A stretch of 64,000 nucleotides of DNA, taken from positions 496,001 through 560,000 of the forward strand of contig JAVYIG010000172.1 in assembly GCA_035222895.1 (NCBI GenBank), given 5' to 3'. Shown here piece by piece: positions 12,549 through 23,252 of the stretch. The DNA comes from Strongylocentrotus droebachiensis. Lineage: Eukaryota; Echinodermata; Echinoidea; Camarodonta; Strongylocentrotidae. The notes beneath the pieces were generated by a model, which searched no databases, was not told the origin of the DNA, and worked only from the letters and a program-made list of their open reading frames with translations. A program made the position numbers and the translations under genes. Position 1 is the stretch's first letter, and every line of letters begins with the position of its first letter.

Positions 12549-12710
12549 AGTCTGCAAGCACAGACCCTGGTCGTAAAAGTGAGTCTGCACTATAAGACTA
12601 CCATAGGCCATGTACTGTAGCTGCTCACCAGTAGGTAGCTGGGCTAGACTTCTCTCAAGGCACAATGATTTTTTGATTAAGTGTCAAATTAGGGTCTGTG
12701 CCTGCAGACT
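12549..12710. mobile_element. Short MITE, 162 bp
   Basis: The 20-bp end agtctgcaagcacagaccct is inverted at the right as agggtctgtgcctgcagact with one mismatch. No ORF. Target duplication is not clear. Confidence 0.6.
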
Positions 12711-13327
12711 ACCACTTCCCTTGTATTGTATCCGGGTGTGTTATAATGATGATGGTTTTTCAAGGTACCATCAATTGACAAGGTGATTCAACCATAGATG
12801 GATTGAAAGCTTCCCTAATAGATAAGGAGTACCATACTATACATGTACTGTACATAGTTAATGACTCCCGTACATGTAGAGCGGCTGGCAGGGTAGGCTT
12901 ACAGTATATTGCCCTACATGTACAAGTAAACTACAGATTTTAGTACAAAATATACATGGGTCCCTACTTGTCTTCAAAGATTTTTAACACCAGTTACATT
13001 TTCTAGGACATTTTAATCTGCAAACTAGGCTTGAGTCGGTACGGTCGACCACACCGGGACCCGACCGTTGCCGTCGGGTCCCGGTTTCGTTTTTTGAGAA
13101 CCGACGCTCCGAAAAAAATAATGAAATATGTAAGAAATTGCAGTTTTGCACACCACTAAAATCATTCCACCTTGAAACTTAAGTATTTAATTGTTACCAA
13201 TCATATTCTAGCTCATCCTGAATCAATCCGAACTGCTGATATAAATATGGGTTGCAAAGCAGTTCGCCCCATGGGGTTGTTGGTGCCAGCTGCTAGCTAG
13301 CTACTGTACTGGCCGGGTCTCTCGGCA

Positions 13328-14403
13328 GGAATAATAAATCAGGTTGAAAGAAGCATTAATGTTTGAATAATAAAACGGCTTTCTAAAAAGTACTTCTTTT
13401 ACAACATACCGATCGAATAATTTTTAAAAGACAAAATGGATATTATTTCTTTGATTTTGAACACCGCATGCTTCTTTTAAAAGCTGAAAATTACTTGGTA
13501 ATCACAAGAAGTTTCGATACGGATAGCTGTTGCAAGGCAAGTTCAGACTAGTCTCGGAAAAATGCGCAGTGCTCCTCGTAGTTAGCTGTAATCCGTGCCA
13601 GAACGAACCCAAACAAAGACGTGATCGTAACGAGAAAAAATCATTAAAAACTACGAGAGCACAATTGGAAAGACAACTACTCAAAATTATCGTAAGCAGA
13701 TACATAACTTGGAGGAAAAATACAATAGTTGTCCAAGAAAAGCCACAGAAATAGTGATTTTTAAGGAGTTACTATAGGTACAATCATTATATCGGAATGG
13801 GCCTGCTGATATGTCCGAATTACACGTTATTTGGTTTCTAGCCTCGTGTTCTAACACGAGGCTACAAACCAAATAACGCCCTCTACGGTAAAAAGCAATA
13901 TAACAAAGGATTCGAGTATTTGCAGCAAGCCCCTTGCGATAAAAATGTACCCAGTTACTCCTCGATTATCACAATTTCTTTGGCATTTCTTGGGCGATTA
14001 TTGAATTCTTTGTCCAAGTTATTTATCTGATTATCATAATTTTGAGCAGTAGTTGTCTTTCCAATTGTGCTCTCGTAGTTTTTAATGATTTTTTTTCTCG
14101 TTACGATCACGTCTTTGTTTGGGTTCGTTCTGGCACGCATTACAGCTAACAAGGAGCACTGCGCATTTTTCCGAGACTAGTCTGAACTTGCCTTGCAACA
14201 GCTATCCGTATCGAAACTTCTTGTGATTACGAAGTAATTTCCAGCTTTTAAAAGAAGCATGCGGTGTTCAAAATCAAAGAAAAAAAAAACTATTTTGTTT
14301 TTAAAAATTATTCGATCGGTATGTTGTAAAGGAGTACTTTTTAGAAACCCGTTTTATTATTCAAACATGAATGTTTTTTGACCCGATTTATTCAACCTGC
14401 ATG
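13328..14403. mobile_element. Large foldback element, two ~455-bp arms around a 167-bp loop
   Basis: The left arm (13328-13780) and right arm (13948-14403) are inverted copies with scattered substitutions and small indels. For example agaagtttcgatacggatag on the left is mirrored by ctatccgtatcgaaacttct on the right. The loop holds a second, near-perfect palindrome at about 13826-13881 (ttatttggtttctagcctcg against cgaggctacaaaccaaataa). Each arm contains a short open frame: left plus-strand 13530-13754, right minus-strand 14152-13955. They derive from the same DNA read in different frames and look like decayed coding sequence. The element is next to the Penelope-like ORF and may have been there before it inserted. 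Confidence 0.75.
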
Positions 14404-14659
14404 AATCAAAATGGCGGCTCGATCGTTGTCTTTCTATTTTTGCTCCAGTTTTTTAACTTTTAGAAGCACGATAATGGCACTAAACATCGCCAATCATGGA
14501 TAAAAAATAATGTCAAATGGAAGAATATACCGATCTGTGCCGAGGTATGCATGTGTTGATTTATTTTACTGATAAAAAAAGTCACTTTTAAGGGACATAC
14601 TGATGATATGCGCTTTATATAGAGGCAAGTGACAAATCCTGCGAGCTGATTTCGGGACA

Positions 14660-14697
14660 CCGGGTCCCGATCGGTGCAAGGCCGTCGGGACCCGGTT
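14660..14697. repeat. GGGACCCGG hairpin just upstream of the Penelope ORF
   Basis: accgggtcccgat and atcggg-like blocks pair with gtcgggacccggt across a short loop. A related hairpin (accgggacccgac / gtcgggtcccggt) lies at about 13052-13086 on the other side of the foldback element. The pair may mark ends of one composite element, or may be two copies of a separate repeat. Confidence 0.5.
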
Positions 14698-14712
14698 TAT
14701 GAAAATCCCGAC

Positions 14713-17337
14713 ATGACTCAGGCCTACTGCAAACATCATCTGATTCAGCTCTACGGGGAGCCTACTCAACTCAGCGTCAGACAACTCCAGCGCGATCTAG
14801 TTAAGTCAGCCAAGCTCACCAACCACCTAACCTTCCTCAAACGCTGCCGCGACTCCGACACCATCCCTCTAGGCCTTCAACTCAAATCCGCCGTTGACAC
14901 CCCCAAAGCCCAGCGCATACTACACCAAGCCAGTATTGACCTTACCCGAGAACGCATCGTACACACACGCCACCAACTCCACGATCTCAACATCGCTACC
15001 TCTGCATCTCAGTCCAAGATCAACCAACGACTCAATCCCGATGACCTCAGCAAAGTACAGTCCTTCAACGACCACACCGCCCAACTTGCCTTTCAGACCA
15101 CCAAACTCAAGCAAATTAGGAAGTTCGACCAATTACGTTCACGCAAGCGGATCCACACCAACGACCCTCCAACGACTCAACCCATTAAGGACACAGTAGT
15201 CAACCTCAGTCAACACAGACTCTCCCAAGCCGAACACAAGGTTCTATCCCTAGGACTCAACTTCGCCGTAGCTCCCAAGAAAATACCATTCTCCGACATC
15301 GTACAACAAGTAGAACCCAAGCTCCGTTTCCTCTCCAAAGCTGCTGCCAACGACATCCGACTCAAAATTTCCAACGCTCTCGCCGAAGCTAAACCACCCA
15401 AACCCAACCTATCTAAAGAAGAACGATCCGCTATTCAAGACCTCCGCAAGAACCAATCCATCCACATCCTACAAGCAGACAAGGGAAACGCCACCGTCGT
15501 CATGGACCAAGATACATACGAAGATAAGATCTGCGACCTACTCAAAGATAAGGAAACCTACTCCAAACTTAAGAGGGACCCAACCCCGGCCAACGAAAGG
15601 AAGATCAACCAACAACTTTTGACCCTACACAGATCCGACGCACTACCCAAGGCACTCTACTTTCAACTCAGATCCTCGTCAGCTAAGTCACCCATCCTCT
15701 TCGGACAGCCCAAGATTCATAAACCGCTCATCCCTCTCCGCCCTATCATCTCTACCCGAGGATCATCCTGCTACAACACTGCACGTCATCTCGCCAACAT
15801 TCTACAACCACTCGTAGGCCAAACCCAGCACCACGTCACCAACTCTAAGCACTTCATCGACATCCTCTCCAAAACCAAGATCCAACCATCCGACACACTC
15901 GTCAGCTTCGATGTCACCTCCCTATTTACCAACGTTCCTGTAGACCAAGCATGCGACATCATCAAACAACGCCTCATCTCAGACCCAGACCTCGAATCTA
16001 GGACCAAACTCACACCTGACCAGATCCACGACCTCCTTCTCACCTGCCTCCACTCCAACTCTTTCAAGTGGCGCAGCAACTTCTATAAACAACTTCAAGG
16101 AGCAGCCATGGGATCTCCACTCTCACCAATCATCGCCAACATCTTCATGGAACACCTCGAGCACCAAGCACTCAAGTCCGCCGACAAGTCTCCCTCACTC
16201 TGGCTACGCTACGTCGACGACACCTTCGTCATCTGGCCACACAGCACACCAGACCTCCACCAGTTCCTCGACCACATCAACAACCAACACCCCAGCATCA
16301 AGTTCACCATGGAGACCGAACACGACAACTCAATCCCTTTCCTAGACGTACTCATCACTAAGACACCATCAGGATTCCCCGCGCACCAAGTATACCGGAA
16401 ACCAACCCACACAGACCGCTACCTCAACTTCCGATCTCACCACCATCCATCAGTCCACCAATCAGTCTCCAACTCACTCATCAGACGAGCCCACCAACTC
16501 AGTGATAAAGCACATCTCCAGCAAGAACTCAAGCACATCACGCACGCACTTACTTCCATCAACCAGTACCCAAGAAGGAAAATCAACACCCGAACTCCCT
16601 ACCACAAGACCAACAACATCACCACCGGAACCCAACCTGACACCAAGCCCACCGCCACCATCGTACTTCCCTACATCGGCAAGACATCACACCGACTACA
16701 ACGCATCCTCCGCTCAGCTAACATCCTCGTCAGACACCAATCCAACCACAAGCTTTACTCCACTCTTCACTCTCACAAGGACAAGCACCCATCCAACAAA
16801 CAACCAGGCGTCTACAAGATTCCCTGCGATTGCGGCAAAGTCTACATTGGAGAAACCGGCCGCGATTTCGACACCCGACTAAAAGAACACAAGACCCACC
16901 ACCGACGCAGCGAATGGGACAAGTCAGCCATCGTCAAGCACGCACAACAAGAGCTCCACCAAATTCACTGGGATAAAAGTCACCTCATCACCCCCATCCG
17001 ACATTGGCACACCCGAAGGATCCGAGAAGCCATCGAGATCCACCAACACAACACCGTACCCCAAGACCCAGGCCTTCACATCAACAGTATCTGGCACCCA
17101 ATCCTCCCTCACCATCCTACTTCCGACCAATCTTCAACCAACTCCACAACCAACACGCCGACCACCAACACTTCACCAATCCAGCCATCTGTTAGCCCGG
17201 ACACCACCTACAACCACCCAACCACACCCACTCAACTAGCCTCTTCACCCACACAAGCACCGCCCACGCCCACACCTCGCTACAACCTACGCCAACGCCG
17301 AAACCGCCGACCAACACACACAGACCGACACCACTAA
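14713..17337 (+). CDS. Penelope-like retroelement: reverse transcriptase with C-terminal GIY-YIG endonuclease
   Basis: An uninterrupted 874-residue frame from the ATG at 14713. The frame is open a little further upstream, but only from a GTG inside a hairpin. It copies element RNA and nicks target DNA. Visible parts: an N-terminal region common to the family; QADKGNATVVMD near residue 255; QPKIHKPLIPLRPI near 345; RT motif A SFDVTSLFTNVP near 400; QGAAMGSPLSPIIANIF near 465; the catalytic LRYVDDTFVIW near 500; and a GIY-YIG domain starting GVYKIPCDCGKVYIGETGR near 700 with downstream Arg and Glu (AIEIHQHN). The tail is rich in Thr, Pro and Asn. RT plus GIY-YIG defines endonuclease-containing Penelope-like elements. 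The ORF is C-rich on its coding strand, unlike the AT-rich intron around it, and lies antisense to the ABCA gene. The element's 5' end is not defined and may be truncated, but the ORF is near full family length with no stops, suggesting recent insertion. Confidence 0.93.
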   Translation: MTQAYCKHHLIQLYGEPTQLSVRQLQRDLVKSAKLTNHLTFLKRCRDSDTIPLGLQLKSAVDTPKAQRILHQASIDLTRERIVHTRHQLHDLNIATSASQSKINQRLNPDDLSKVQSFNDHTAQLAFQTTKLKQIRKFDQLRSRKRIHTNDPPTTQPIKDTVVNLSQHRLSQAEHKVLSLGLNFAVAPKKIPFSDIVQQVEPKLRFLSKAAANDIRLKISNALAEAKPPKPNLSKEERSAIQDLRKNQSIHILQADKGNATVVMDQDTYEDKICDLLKDKETYSKLKRDPTPANERKINQQLLTLHRSDALPKALYFQLRSSSAKSPILFGQPKIHKPLIPLRPIISTRGSSCYNTARHLANILQPLVGQTQHHVTNSKHFIDILSKTKIQPSDTLVSFDVTSLFTNVPVDQACDIIKQRLISDPDLESRTKLTPDQIHDLLLTCLHSNSFKWRSNFYKQLQGAAMGSPLSPIIANIFMEHLEHQALKSADKSPSLWLRYVDDTFVIWPHSTPDLHQFLDHINNQHPSIKFTMETEHDNSIPFLDVLITKTPSGFPAHQVYRKPTHTDRYLNFRSHHHPSVHQSVSNSLIRRAHQLSDKAHLQQELKHITHALTSINQYPRRKINTRTPYHKTNNITTGTQPDTKPTATIVLPYIGKTSHRLQRILRSANILVRHQSNHKLYSTLHSHKDKHPSNKQPGVYKIPCDCGKVYIGETGRDFDTRLKEHKTHHRRSEWDKSAIVKHAQQELHQIHWDKSHLITPIRHWHTRRIREAIEIHQHNTVPQDPGLHINSIWHPILPHHPTSDQSSTNSTTNTPTTNTSPIQPSVSPDTTYNHPTTPTQLASSPTQAPPTPTPRYNLRQRRNRRPTHTDRHH

Positions 17338-17900
17338 TATCTATCCTCACCGCCGATCGATACACCCACTCAACGAACCACACAACCCCCCCCCCCCCCC
17401 CGCTACCCCGCCGACACCTACCACACGACGTCCGCATAACCGCCGCCCACTCGTTTCCCGCCAATTCACGCAACCGCGCGCCACCACCGACAGCTGCCTG
17501 CCAACCTGCCGAGCCCGCCGGCTCATTGGTTTCCCCCAAGTCCGCATCCACGCCATAAGAACCGCCGCACGCCTAGCGAACACTCACTCCTGAAGACGGA
17601 CAGTCAACCTGTCCGAAACGTCGAGTCTACTCTCCTGCTCCTGCTCTGCAATTCTACTCGCCTACTCAACGCTCCAACTCAATCCAGTCTTCTACTCAAA
17701 CCTCTCATCCTGCCCAAATTTTCTGGTTTACAGTCCTTTTCAGGACTAAACTCACTTCCGAAAGATACTCTTCCTTCTAACCTCCACTTTCTCGCCTTTC
17801 ATCTCACCTCTATTCTCTATCTACTTTCCTCAGTCCCTCGAGGACTTTACACATGGTGTACCGTAAACCTCTTCCGTGATATACAGTGTTGTATATCTAC
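17338..17900 (+). other. Penelope-like element 3' untranslated region (probable)
   Basis: C-rich sequence after the stop, with a C run at about 17386-17401, a hammerhead-like core at 17590-17627, and CTC-rich sequence up to about 17880. The compositional asymmetry continues from the ORF, so I treat it as part of the element. The 3' boundary is not defined. Confidence 0.5.
17590..17627 (+). ncRNA. Hammerhead-ribozyme-like core in the Penelope element
   Basis: The order is CTGAAGA, then GGACAG-TCAAC-CTGTCC, which can form helix II, then GAAAC, then a short loop and GTC. This is the arrangement of hammerhead core boxes (CUGANGA, helix II, GAAA, NUH). Penelope-like elements are known to carry hammerhead motifs near the ORF. 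Against activity: one extra C sits between the first box and helix II, and I see no good helix I pairing between the flanks. It could be a degenerate or non-catalytic relative. Confidence 0.35.
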
Positions 17901-18375
17901 ATCTAGTTTACAATTATTACATGGATACAGAATGTGATCACAGGCTTAGAGACTTCGGTGGTAAGCGCTTTATAAGTAACGTTTTTATTATTATTATTAT
18001 TACAATTCCTGAAATTTATCACAGGAGCAGAAAGTGCGAACACAGCTACATGATTACACAAACACAAACATTGTGAATTGATAGAGCTTTTGACATTGTA
18101 ACTATCAACAACAAGAACATGTATATGTACTGTACATACATGTACATGTGAACGCAGCTTCTGGCATGAATATCACACCAAACAATGTGAACATAACCTG
18201 GCATGATCTCTAGATATTGACTTCCATACACATTCCTGTTTAAACTTTGACGACATTCTTTACTATTGATCAAAGAAACACAATGTGAACGGAGCTCTTC
18301 ATATGATGCCTACAGGTGCATCACAGTATACAAACAATATGAACAGAGCTCCTGACATGATATCTTCTGACTTAC

Positions 18376-18469
18376 ATTCATGCTTGAATTCTGGAGGCTC
18401 ATCCCTTCTGACTGCTGCCAAAATAATGAAGATTACTAACGGCCAAAGTAGCTCTATCAGTATGCGAAT
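18376..18469 (-). CDS. ABC transporter subfamily A, second coding exon (TM1)
   Basis: A 94-bp exon with acceptor tgctcattttag at the high end and donor GAAT|gtaagt at the low end. It enters in phase 0, matching the exit of the exon at 28551-28616, and exits in phase 1, matching 10624-10725. It encodes IRILIELLWPLVIFIILAAV followed by RRDEPPEFKHE. This is the first membrane helix of an ABCA transporter: human ABCA1 has LLLEVAWPLFIFLILISV and then PPYEQHEC here. The WP within a hydrophobic helix followed by a PPxxxHE segment is characteristic. The helix would span the membrane with the long first loop on the exofacial side. Confidence 0.9.
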
Positions 18470-18557
18470 CTAAAATGAGCAAAAGAGAAAATGAAAACAT
18501 TATACATTTACATGTAAATTGCAGACAGCTTTCATCTCAAGACAACAACAACCAAGC

Positions 18558-19339
18558 GCGTAGCCAGGATTTCATTTTAGGGGGGGCGGTAGTGAGCATG
18601 CGAAGCGTGCGAATCACTTTAAGGGCGCGCGAAGCGCGCTCCCTAGGGGGGTGGGTGCAGGGAGGGGGGAGTGAAAGAAGACGATTCGTTGTACCTTTCT
18701 CGACTCGTAATCCTTGTCTGAATTCAGTCCCTCCCCCCTCTTGCGCGAAGCTTTGATGTTTTATTATATTACTAGAGAAAGGAGACGATTCGTTGTACCT
18801 TTCCCGACTCTTAATCCTTATCTGTATTCAGTCCCCCTCCCGCGCGAAGCGCGGAAGCTTTGAAAGAAGACGATTTGTTCTACCTTTCTCGACTCATAAT
18901 CCTCGTCTGAATTCAGTCCCTCCCCCCTCTCACGCGAAGCTTTGACGTTTCATTAAATAATTAGAGAAAGAAGACGATTCGTTGTACCTTACCCGACTCT
19001 TAATCCCTGTCTGGATTCTGTTCCCCCCCCCCTCTCGCGCGAAGCTTTGACGTTTCATTAAATTATTAGAGAAAGAAGGCGATTCGTTGTACCTTTCCCG
19101 ACTCTTAATCCTTAATTTGAACTCAGTCTCCCCCTTCCCACGCGAAGCGCGGAAGCTTTGACGATTCGTTGTACCGTTCGACACTTTTTCCCTCTTTCTT
19201 CCTACGTCCTCTTTCTTTTTTTTTCTTCTCTTTCTCTCTTTTTTTGGGGGGTCGGCGTTTTTTTTTGGGGGGGGGGGGCCGACCGCCCCCACCGCCCCCC
19301 CCTGACAACAACAACAACAACAACAAATGAGGGCTACGC
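18558..19339. mobile_element. Non-autonomous element with short GCGTAGCC TIRs and internal minisatellite
   Basis: Starts gcgtagccaggat and ends gagggctacgc, so the outermost 8 bp are inverted (gcgtagcc / ggctacgc). G-rich sequence follows the left end and C-rich sequence precedes the right end. The interior is a tandem array (18676-19185). No transposase frame is seen. The right end carries a CAA triplet run (about 19306-19326). The transposon call is inferred from the ends. Confidence 0.6.
18676..19185. repeat. Minisatellite, about five units of 85-107 bp
   Basis: Each unit begins gacgattcgttgtacctt, continues with a cgactcttaatcc block and a C-rich stretch, then cgcgaagctttgacgttt, and most end attattagagaaagaag. 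Units start near 18681, 18783, 18868, 18972 and 19079, with a partial unit near 19158. Unit length varies because some copies carry an extra cgcgaagcgcgg and lack the attagagaaag part. Confidence 0.8.
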
Positions 19340-21234
19340 AATATCCCAATATACATGTACAGTGTACAATTATGTAGATCGAATGCTATGATTTATTGTT
19401 AAAAACATAAAAAAAGTCAACAACAAAAATAATATATCAGTATAAGCTAGGGTAATAATTTCTATTTAAAACTTTTTGAAAGCGGATGTTATAACGTGAT
19501 GTGCGCTATACAAGAACTGAATAGAACTGAATATTATTATGATGAAATATTTAAATACTAGACAATACATCAATTATACAGGCAAACTACCGGTACCTGT
19601 ACAAAATCCTTTAGGAAAAATAATCTGTTTTAATCTTTAAATTTGCTTTACAAATTAAACATGAGTCTACATGAACCTTTAGGAGAGGGCTTAATTATGC
19701 ACACATTCTGTATCTCCAAAGATCAAGAGATCATTTTATTAATGTTGAATCGTTGATGGCATGCACGAACACAATGCTGTGCTTGTAATTAAAAAAGCTG
19801 GTCTTCAACTACGGTACAATATTTGTACAACAAATGAAAGTAATGTTGATATTTGCAGCTGTCATTAGAACAGTACCGGTACACACGTACAATGTATGTG
19901 TAGAAATACTAGAAAGAAGCGATGATTTAGGAAAGCTCAAAATTAGCTTCTTGAAAATCAAGCAACTCACTGTTACTCACATTACAATAGGACCAATACA
20001 TTCATATCGCTCCCAAAATCAAAGTCCATTCTCAAATCATATTTTGTGCCAGGTACATGTAATGTACATGTACATGTACTTCCCACCAGACAATGAGCCC
20101 ACTGCCCCCCCCCCCCCAACCGGCCTCCCGGATGTGTAAAATATGAAATAACATCATTCTCACAAAATACAGAATACTGTACTTGACAATGCACAGATTA
20201 TTGCCTAGGGACGTGATAGAATAGCTTTGATCAAATCGTTTTTCAGAATCAGATTTGTACAGGGATTTCAATCTATAGGCAACAGTACATTATGCATGTA
20301 CTTTAGAAGTCCTCTATTGATGTTAAGCTGTAATTTTAATTTTGAAGAAGTTCACACGCAATATTTCATGAATCTTTATGAATTCTTTAAGTTGGACAAT
20401 ATTATAAAAAGACAAATACAACGGTGGGTTGTGCTGTCCAAATTAGCAAATTATTTCTGTTAAGCGTCAAGATACACAACCTCCCATCAAACATGAAGTG
20501 GATATCCACAAGACCATAAATACATTGTGCACTATACATGTACTGTACATACTGTATAGGGGGCTTCTGTCAGTGAATATGCAAAATAATGTCCAAGTCA
20601 CATCACCAAACCAATTCCAAACCGACAAATCCTTGGCCATTTCATGTAATGTAATTTTGTTGTGGCTCATCTGTTGTCAATTTGGTGACAGTCTTCTCAG
20701 TGTGAGTATGGCACAACTTCATGGCCATTCATTACCACAATTACTTGTGGGTAGATGAGTGATGTTGAATAATACAAGAAGTGTACCTTGAATAAAGACT
20801 ACATCATATCGAAAACACAGAATGGAATGGTTTTCAAGGCCATTTTGTTGACATACATGTACAGGTACATGTATATGTAAGATAAATTCTAAGCGAAACA
20901 TATAAATGCATCATGAAAAATATCATAATCATAGCAATGGAAAATGTATTATTTTAAATGAAGAAAGTGGGTAAAGAAGATTTATTTTCTTAGTAAAATC
21001 CACAATTTCAAAAAATACATATTTTGAATATCAGAATTTTCTTACAATGGGAACCAATAATCAATTGCATTTGACAAGGACATTTTTTAAATACTAGCTG
21101 TTAAAGAGATTTTTCAAAAAGGATTCCAGATTTTTTAAAACAAGAAATAAACAGAATTTAGCTTGACTGAAACTGTTTATTTGTGAGCTGCTATTCCATC
21201 AATCCAATTGTCTCTAAGGTATGGTTGCTAAGTT

Positions 21235-21400
21235 AATAATAATAATAATAATAATAGTGGGTTCTTGTATAGCGCTCATGTCAGTCAGATTTGACCCTCC
21301 TGGCGCTCCCGATTATTACCCTGGCTTTAGCACGGCTGCCATACGGCGCTCTAGCATTTCAAGGAATAAATTCCTACCAGGTAACTTTAATGGAAGCATG
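21235..21400. repeat. SINE-like interspersed repeat fragment
   Basis: An AAT microsatellite is followed by gttcttgtatagcgctcatg and a block with cctggcgctcccgattatta and ccctggctttagcacg. A related arrangement (cacagtattacccaggcttt then cacctgggtggagtg) occurs at about 47640-47765. This is consistent with a dispersed family; no source gene is visible. Confidence 0.4.
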
Positions 21401-22883
21401 TCAGGTTCATGATGGAAGAGATAAGAGTCTCAAATGATCATATTTACATAAACTGTACGTCCCTTCCGATTAAAGGTTTGACTGCTAGCAGAGATGATTC
21501 TTCAATTTGCCTGGGTAGCCTTTTGAATGGCAAAGTACAAATGTATATCTCCATGACAGATAACATTGGGGTACAGGTATGTATATCAAGTTAACTTCAC
21601 AATGGACTGCAAGATTACAATTTTTGAACCCTGATAGAGATTTTGGGCTCGTGCATTGTGGGGGATGACCCACAATAAACTTGTTAAGGTTTACATGTAC
21701 AGCTGTACATACAAAGAAGATATATTATTTTCAATACCGGTACTCCACAAATTAATTTATAAATGAATTGATAATTCATCTTTTTCAAGTACTACATACA
21801 AAAAACTCAATCTTAAGATTTTGTAATCAATCTGCACTGTTAGTGAGGATCAGGGAAAAATACACGGGGGCTCGGGCAAATTAGCCTCTGAAAGTCATAA
21901 AAGAGCTCCCAAAAATTTGCATAGAGTTCAATGCAAAACAAATTAAAGAGTGTTATTTTTATGCAAGCAAGCTTGAAAAGTAGCCCCCAAAATGATTTTT
22001 TTTTTCCCCCTGGTGAGGATTCTTCCAAGCAAGATAAGAAACATACATGGTAGATGAAACATGGGGCCAACAAACTCTACATACAGTACATGTAGCTTCT
22101 TTACACCCAAAATGTGACCCTTTTGTCAGATTGTGATCTGTGATAATCAAAATGAAAACAAATTAAAACAATAGTTAACCTGATGTCCTATTTCTTTCCT
22201 ATCTTCAAACCTTCATTTTCCTCCTTTTTCTCTCACTGTGGAACTCCAATCAAAGGAGAGATTTGTATGGGTGGACATCTCAAAACTTGTAAAAGGGCGA
22301 AAAGGTTGTTTAAAAAAAAAAAAATCATTATTGAAAACTTTCCTAAAAGCAGGGCCCCATACAAACTGTGTGAAACTGAAAGGGGGTCTAGATTTGAGAT
22401 TTTTAACATGGGCCCTACATTTACATTACAGTATATAAATATAAGAAATTTCAGGGGCTCGGACCTACATTTAAGGTGCCCATATGACCCGGGCGCCTGT
22501 TAGTGCGGAGCCCTGCTAAAAGTATGGTGGCAAAACATCTATTATTAGCAAAATTACAGTCACTTTTCTTTTCAAATTTGACTTTTGCAACTGACAGCGC
22601 TTTATTCACCTCCCTTTTTGTGTACAAAATGAGGGCTTCTATTTTCATTCATAGAGAGAAAACAAAAGCGGCTTTTGATCTGTAATTTTGAAACTCATCG
22701 GTCTCCTGCAGATGAGTTTTGAGATAAGTTTTAGAGGGTTCGTAAATATATGCTCATAGGGAATATAAGGTCTACACAGTGTACATGTACCAACCTCCTT
22801 TATAACAATTGTGATCTTCCACTTTGGTCGAAAGTTAAATTCTTAAAAGTTTTGGTACAAATCTCATCGGGTCATTGGGACCA

Positions 22884-22945
22884 ATTTTTTATTATTATTT
22901 TTTTTAATTATTATTATTATTATTATTTTTTATTTTTTATTTTTT
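22884..22945. repeat. (ATT)n microsatellite with adjoining G run
   Basis: Imperfect ATT/TTTTA repeats followed by a G run to about 22965. Confidence 0.8.
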
Positions 22946-23102
22946 TTGGGGGGGGGGGGAGGGGGCTGATACTTTGTAAGCTTACAAAACATACAAGTGT
23001 ACAATATCCAGGGTATGTAAAGTTGTTGATGCTAAATGCAGTGTATTGTACCATGTCTGTGGGTCATGGTTAAACTTCTTTGGTTGAACAAAGAAATCCA
23101 GG

Positions 23103-23252
23103 GCCTAGCTGTTTCATAAAGCTTGTTATCAATAGCAAAATTTACAATAAATGTTAATAAGCTACTAAAATCCTTGCATTTGATTGGCTAAGAGCAAATT
23201 TACCATAGTATCTTAAGCATTTGTTATTGATTAAAAGTTTTATGATACAGGC
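23103..23252. mobile_element. Short MITE, about 150 bp
   Basis: The left end gcctagctgtttcataaagc continues ttgttatcaata. The right end ttattgattaaaagttttat continues gatacaggc and is its imperfect inverse. The interior is AT-rich. Confidence 0.5.

Larger units (their letters stand above)
10726..18375. other. ABCA intron carrying a foldback element and a Penelope-like retroelement
   Basis: About 7.6 kb of intron. From left to right: AT-rich sequence with many TACATGTAC words (to 12500), a small MITE (12549-12710), GGGACCCGG hairpins (13052-13086 and 14660-14697), a large foldback element (13328-14403), the Penelope-like ORF (14713-17337, antisense to the host gene) with a hammerhead-like motif downstream (17590-17627), then repeat-like sequence ending in an ATT microsatellite near 17985. 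Confidence 0.7.

Noticed and set aside
13530..14152. Small genes in the foldback arms
   Set aside because: The arms give different proteins in different frames from related DNA, with no recognisable domain. They are more likely decayed element sequence.
14894..17551. Several ORFs overlapping the Penelope frame in other frames
   Set aside because: They are shadows of the C-rich 874-residue RT/endonuclease frame and lack domain motifs.
18676..19185. Regularly repeated units resembling a CRISPR array
   Set aside because: Units are 85-107 bp, vary in length, are similar along their whole length without unique spacers, and sit inside a eukaryotic transposon-like element.
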